Source of the DNA: DSBX01 sp046484845
GTDB lineage: Bacteria; Hydrothermota; Tepidihabitantia; Tepidihabitantales; Tepidihabitantaceae
Length of the DNA stretch: 24,284 nt
Assembly (NCBI GenBank): GCA_046484845.1
Contig: JAWOIB010000078.1
Location: 1-24,284 of the forward strand
Reading direction: 5' to 3'
Part shown: one piece after another, positions 20,520 to 24,284 of the stretch
Numbering within the stretch: the stretch's first letter is position 1
Layout of the letters: the number at the start of each line of letters is the position of its first letter
Notes under the pieces: generated by a model
Databases searched by the model: none
Told to the model about the DNA's origin: nothing
The model's input: only the letters and a program-made list of their open reading frames with translations
Program-made: the position numbers and the translations under genes

Positions 20520-22519
20520 CGGCCGCCCGCCCCGGTCAGCTCCCGAAAGCCGGCCTCATCAAGAATCGTGACACCCAGCTCCCGAGCCTTGTCGTACTTC
20601 GAACCCGGGGCGCTGCCCGCCACGAGGTAGTCGGTCTTCTTCGAGACCGACGATGACACGCTGCCGCCCAGCGCCAGCACCAGCTCGGTCGCCTGCTCGC
20701 GGGTGAAGCCCTCGAGCGCACCGGTCAGTACGAACTTCTTCGCAGCCAGCGGCCTCGGGCCGACCGCGACCCCTTCCTCCAGCCGCAGCCCGACCGCACG
20801 CAGCCGCTCGACCAACTCGCGGTTCTCCCGGTCCGCGAAGAAGTTTCGGACCGACTCCGCGACCTTCGGCCCGATTCCGGGCTGCTCGGCGATGGCCTCG
20901 GCCGCCGCACCGGCCAGCGCGGTCACCGACCCGAACCGGCGCACCAGCAACCGCGCTGCCTGCGCCCCGACGTGACGGATGCCCAGCCCGAACAGCGCCC
21001 TGCTGAGCGGCCGCTCCCGGCTTCGGTCGATCGCCGCGCACAGGTTCGCAGCCGACTTCTCGCCCATCCGTTCCAGCCCGACCAGTTGTCCGGGTTCGAG
21101 CCGGTACAGGTCTGCGATGCTTCGGACCAGTCCGGACCGGACCAACTGGTCAACCAGCTTCTCCCCCATGCCCTCGATGTCCATTGCCGACCGGCCTGCG
21201 AAATGCAGCAGCCGGGCCTTGAGCATCGCCGGGCAGGAAGCGTTGACGCACCGCCAGGCGACCTCCTCGCCCTCCCGAAACAACGGGGCAGAACAGGCCG
21301 GGCAGGCTTCCGGCCGCCGGTACTTCCGCGCTCCCCTAGGCCTCCGTTCCTTCGCCACCCGCAACACCTGTGGGATAATCTCGCCCGCCTTGTGCACCAG
21401 CACCGTATCTCCGATCCGGACGTCCAGCCGCTCCAGCTCCGCGAAATTGTGCAAGGTCGCATGAGTCACGGTCGTGCCCGACAGCGGCACCGGGTCCATC
21501 ACCGCCACCGGGGTCACCGCCCCGGTCCGGCCGACGTTGAGCTCGATTTCGCGCACCACCGTTTCCCGCTCCTCGGGCGGGTACTTGTAGGCCACCGCCC
21601 AGCGCGGGCTCTTGCCGGTCGCGCCCAGCTCCTCGCGGTCCGGGAACCGGTCGAGCTTCACCGCCACGCCGTCCACATCAAAATCGAGCTCGTGCCGGCG
21701 CCCGACCCAGCTCTCACAATACCCGATCACCGCCTCGATGTCCGGCAGCACCCGGCCCGGCACGACCCGGAACCCGAGCTCGGTCAGTACCGCCAGGACC
21801 TCGTGGTCGGAGACGCTCTCCCGGGCCGGCGGCACCGGAATGGTATGAATGCAGCAATCCAGCCTGCGCTTCGCCACCTCACCCGGGTCAAGCAGCTTGA
21901 GCGTGCCGGCCGCGGCGTTGCGCGGGTTGGCAAACGGCGGCAATCCCTCCTCGTCCCGCTCGCGGTTGATGGCCTCAAACCTCCGGCGCGGCAGGTACAC
22001 CTCGCCCCGAACCTCGAACTCGCGGAAACCGGACCGCTCCTGACGCAGCACCAGCGGGACGGAACGAATCGTCCTGATGTTGACGGTGATGTCATCGCCA
22101 CGCGTGCCGTCACCCCGGGTTGCGGCCAGCGCCAGCCTGCCGCCCTCGTACCGCAGCGAAACCGCGACCCCGTCAATCTTGAGCCCGGCCAGGTAGACCG
22201 GCTTCGCAACCGCCTTCCGAACCCGGCCGTCGAACTCCCGCAGTTCCTCGTACGAGTAGGTGTTGTCAAGCGAGAGCATCGGCAGCCGGTGAGTGACGGT
22301 CGCGAATTCCGCCAGCGGTTCGCCACCGACGCGCTGAGTCGGCGATTCCGGGCTGGCGAATTCCGGGTAGGCCGCTTCCAGCCCGGCCAGCTCGCGCAAC
22401 CGCTCGTCGTACTCCCGGTCGGAGACGGTCGGCTGCGCCAGCACGTAGTAACGGCGATTGTGCTCGTCGAGCTCCTGGCGGAGCGATTCGATGCGGCGAC
22501 GGGCCTGGCTACGGTTCAC
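20513..22519 (-). CDS. ligA: NAD-dependent DNA ligase
   Basis: Seals nicks in DNA during replication and repair, using NAD. About 668 residues from GTG 22519. Domain Ia starts ARRRIESLRQELDEHNRRYY with the YxLAQPTVSDREYD region. The adenylated lysine is in GLKIDGVAVSL and becomes Lys114 with this start, close to the E. coli position (115). TRGDGTRGDDIT, the SPRWAVAYKYPPEE segment and the OB fold (GRTGAVTPVAVMDPVPLSGT) follow. A four-cysteine zinc finger (CPACSAPLF ... CVNASCPA), the helix-hairpin-helix array (GIGPKVAESV) and a C-terminal BRCT domain (FVLTGALEGFTREQATELV) complete it. The frame is open up to 22540, but the promoter and its 6-nt spacing place the start at 22519. It heads the operon with recG and DUF4837. 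Confidence 0.97.
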   Translation of the reverse strand: MNRSQARRRIESLRQELDEHNRRYYVLAQPTVSDREYDERLRELAGLEAAYPEFASPESPTQRVGGEPLAEFATVTHRLPMLSLDNTYSYEELREFDGRVRKAVAKPVYLAGLKIDGVAVSLRYEGGRLALAATRGDGTRGDDITVNIRTIRSVPLVLRQERSGFREFEVRGEVYLPRRRFEAINRERDEEGLPPFANPRNAAAGTLKLLDPGEVAKRRLDCCIHTIPVPPARESVSDHEVLAVLTELGFRVVPGRVLPDIEAVIGYCESWVGRRHELDFDVDGVAVKLDRFPDREELGATGKSPRWAVAYKYPPEERETVVREIELNVGRTGAVTPVAVMDPVPLSGTTVTHATLHNFAELERLDVRIGDTVLVHKAGEIIPQVLRVAKERRPRGARKYRRPEACPACSAPLFREGEEVAWRCVNASCPAMLKARLLHFAGRSAMDIEGMGEKLVDQLVRSGLVRSIADLYRLEPGQLVGLERMGEKSAANLCAAIDRSRERPLSRALFGLGIRHVGAQAARLLVRRFGSVTALAGAAAEAIAEQPGIGPKVAESVRNFFADRENRELVERLRAVGLRLEEGVAVGPRPLAAKKFVLTGALEGFTREQATELVLALGGSVSSSVSKKTDYLVAGSAPGSKYDKARELGVTILDEAGFRELTGAGGRC

Positions 22520-22525
22520 CCGAAT

Positions 22526-22553
22526 ATTGTTGCCCGGCAACCCGGCTTGTCAA
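22526..22553 (-). promoter_or_regulatory. ligA operon promoter
   Basis: Minus strand TTGACA (22553-22548), 16-nt spacer, AACAAT (22531-22526), then 6 nt to GTG 22519. The -35 shares five bases with the -35 of the divergent promoter. The -10 is the weakest of the set. Confidence 0.6.
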
Positions 22554-22574
22554 TCGCCGAGTGCCGGGTAGAAT
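22547..22574 (+). promoter_or_regulatory. Promoter of the C25-like protease gene
   Basis: TTGTCA (22547-22552), 16-nt spacer, TAGAAT (22569-22574), then 6 nt to ATG 22581. The predicted transcript is leaderless. Its -35 overlaps the ligA -35 on the other strand. Confidence 0.75.
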
Positions 22575-22580
22575 CACTAC

Positions 22581-24032
22581 ATGAGTATGCTCCTTGCGAT
22601 ATTGCTGGTCGCCTCCTTTCCGCCCGTCACCCGCTGGGCCAGCCCGGACGATTCCCGGCCGCTCACCTACCTCGAATGGCTGCAGGACCATCCCGCCGGG
22701 CCGACCTGGCAGGCGGCATCGGTCCGCACCATCCACGCCGGGGACAGCCGGGTCACCGTCATTGTCGAAGACCGGCTGGTCGAGCCGCTGGCCGAACAGC
22801 TTGACTCGATGCTTGTCGGCCTGGCCCGGGACGGCTGGACCGCCGCGCTCGTCGCCGCGCGGGGCACAGCGCCCGAATCCCTGCGCGCCTTCCTGCAGGC
22901 GGAGCGCGATTCCGGGCTGGTCAGCGCGGTGCTCATCGGTAACCTGCCGGTCGCATGGTTCCAGATGCTCAACGACTTCAACAACCGCGGGGTCAACGAC
23001 GGCTACGAGGAGTTCCCTTGCGACCTGTACTTCATGGATCTCGACGGCACCTGGCTCGACACGCTGGAACGTTACGGCAGCCTCGATTCGCTCGTTCCGG
23101 GTGAGGACGGCAAGTTTGATACCCACACCGGAGACGTCGGCCCGGAAATCGGGGTCAGCCGGATGTACGTGCACCGGCTCAGCAACGGCGAAGCCCGGCT
23201 CCGGGCGCACCTGGAACGGAGCCACGCCTGGCGTTCAGGCACACTGCCTTCATCCGGCCGGGCGCTGACCTACATTGACGACGACTGGAGCTTGTGGGCC
23301 CCGGGCTGGGACCAGAGCCATGGGCTGGTCTACTTCGACCGCACCGCTGTCTGGGACCCGGAAACCACCAAGGCGGTGGACTACCGCGACCGCATCCGCA
23401 CCATGCCGCTTGAATCGGTCCTGCTCTGCGCCCATTCCTGGCCCGGCGGCCACCAGATGGCCTACGCCCAGCGCGACAGCCACGACTACTACTACGCCAG
23501 CTGGCTGCCCGTGGACAACCCGGAAGGTCGGTTCTGGAACCTGTTCGCCTGCTCCAACGCCCGGTACGTTGAATGGAACAACGCCGGCGGGCTCTACGTG
23601 TTCGGCAACGAGCACGGTCTGAACGCGGTCGGCTCGACCAAGACCGGCTCGATGCTCGAGTTCCAGGACTGGTACCTCCCGCTCGCCCTCGGCGCCAGCT
23701 TCAACGAAGCCTTCCGCGACTGGTTTGCGGCCCGGGCCGCGGGCGGGTTCCACCCCGGGGAGCAGAGCTGGTTCTACGGCATGACGCTGATCGGTGACGG
23801 CACGTTACGGCCGCGCGGAGCGGCTGGCCTCACGGCCGACCCCGCCTCCCTGGTGCCGGCCGGCACGCCACCTCGCACAATCTACACCGCCGGGGAACTC
23901 AGGAACATAGTCGCTGGCGAGATCTACGACGCGCTCGGCCGCAAGGCCGACCCGACCCGGCTCGTGCCGGGCGTGTACTACCTGCGCGCTGCCGCCGGTC
24001 ACGCCCCGCGCCGGGTCGTCGTCGCTCGCTGA
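22581..24032 (+). CDS. Secreted gingipain-like (peptidase C25) protein with C-terminal sorting-like tail
   Basis: 483 residues. A signal peptide (MSMLLAILLVASFPPVTRWA) precedes a gingipain-type fold. VSAVLIGNLPVAWFQ and CDLYFMDLDGTW correspond to the early Rossmann-like part, followed by EIGVSRMYVHRLSNGEARL. SVLLCAHSWPGGH contains the candidate catalytic His285 and FWNLFACSNARYVEW the candidate nucleophile Cys324; the subsequent GNEHGLNAVGSTKTGSML resembles the conserved GSTxxGS strand of C25 enzymes. After the protease domain (to about residue 415), the tail IYTAGELRNIVAGEIYDALG ... LVPGVYYLRAAAGH and terminal RRVVVAR resembles a short type IX-like sorting domain, suggesting cell-surface delivery. 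Substrate unknown. The single gene is divergent from ligA. Confidence is high for the C25-like fold, lower for activity. Confidence 0.78.
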   Translation: MSMLLAILLVASFPPVTRWASPDDSRPLTYLEWLQDHPAGPTWQAASVRTIHAGDSRVTVIVEDRLVEPLAEQLDSMLVGLARDGWTAALVAARGTAPESLRAFLQAERDSGLVSAVLIGNLPVAWFQMLNDFNNRGVNDGYEEFPCDLYFMDLDGTWLDTLERYGSLDSLVPGEDGKFDTHTGDVGPEIGVSRMYVHRLSNGEARLRAHLERSHAWRSGTLPSSGRALTYIDDDWSLWAPGWDQSHGLVYFDRTAVWDPETTKAVDYRDRIRTMPLESVLLCAHSWPGGHQMAYAQRDSHDYYYASWLPVDNPEGRFWNLFACSNARYVEWNNAGGLYVFGNEHGLNAVGSTKTGSMLEFQDWYLPLALGASFNEAFRDWFAARAAGGFHPGEQSWFYGMTLIGDGTLRPRGAAGLTADPASLVPAGTPPRTIYTAGELRNIVAGEIYDALGRKADPTRLVPGVYYLRAAAGHAPRRVVVAR

Positions 24033-24284
24033 CCGAACAAACCGCCCGGCCACGTAACGGGCACCTCCGGCCCTGCCGACACAACTGGCTGGACACCTGA
24101 TTCCTTCAACAGAACAGGACTTCCTGCCGCCCGTCCCCACGCCGACCGCTCCGGCGGTCCCAGGACCCGCCGCCGAAACCGCTTCCAGTTCAGACCAACC
24201 GATGCCGACGCCGGGTCCGGATTCAGCCCGCTCCCCCACCCCCACCTACGTCCCCCTAGCCACCGGGGGAGCCGCCGGGGTAGC
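24033..24284. other. Right-edge intergenic sequence
   Basis: 252 bp after the protease gene with no convincing gene. TCCCCC (24251-24256) and GGGGGA (24265-24270) form a 6-bp hairpin with an 8-nt loop, but no T-run follows, so it is not a clear terminator. Composition is C-rich on this strand. Confidence 0.4.

Noticed and set aside
20972..22804. 610-residue plus-strand ORF antisense to ligA
   Set aside because: It is the complement shadow of the conserved LigA coding frame in GC-rich DNA and has no recognisable domain.
24251..24270. TCCCCC/GGGGGA hairpin near the right edge as a terminator
   Set aside because: No T-run follows, it lies over 200 bp from the nearest gene, and the window ends before context can be seen.

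Overview
The window is a gene-dense, GC-rich stretch of a bacterial chromosome. Family content points to an uncultured FCB-superphylum-like lineage. My best guess is candidate phylum WOR-3/Stahlbacteria, but that rests on remembered gene content, not on a search. The pointers are a serine palmitoyltransferase, a DUF4837 lipoprotein, secreted proteins with Por/type IX-like C-terminal sorting tails, and an archaeal/eukaryal-type prolyl-tRNA synthetase beside ordinary bacterial LigA and RecG.

Left edge (1-966): the 5' part of an IS256-family (mutator-type) transposase runs off the window. Next comes a non-coding stretch holding a remnant of a sorting-tail protein. The first intact gene is a TPR protein (967-2634), preceded by a near-consensus promoter and a short leader ORF. 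A coupled run follows: PAS-PAS histidine kinase, response regulator with a disordered tail, and nadC. A consensus promoter then drives the NAD(P)HX repair enzyme nnr and a secreted beta-propeller-like protein. All junctions inside these runs are 4-nt start/stop overlaps.

Middle (8961-13401): tRNA-Pro(UGG) and tRNA-Arg(UCU) lie one base apart on the minus strand, with their own promoter. Upstream of them is the minus-strand operon DUF3108 - mannose-1-phosphate guanylyltransferase - rdgB. A 385-bp divergent spacer with an AT-rich inverted repeat separates this operon from proS.

Right part (13401-24032): a minus-strand gene fuses a metal-site-degenerate 5'-nucleotidase/metallophosphatase fold to a ComEA-type helix-hairpin-helix tail. 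It diverges from a two-gene operon of serine palmitoyltransferase plus a GNAT-fold acyltransferase, a candidate bacterial ceramide-synthesis module. That operon converges, 3 bp apart, on the minus-strand operon ligA - recG - DUF4837 lipoprotein. Divergent from ligA is a secreted gingipain-like (C25) protease with a sorting-like tail.

The most systematic signal is in the promoters. For most first genes a TTGACA-like -35 and TANNAT-like -10, usually 16 bp apart, sit so close to the start codon (6-11 nt) that the mRNAs should be leaderless or nearly so, while operon-internal genes rely on stop/start overlap. This rule also fixes several start codons, for example GTG for LigA.
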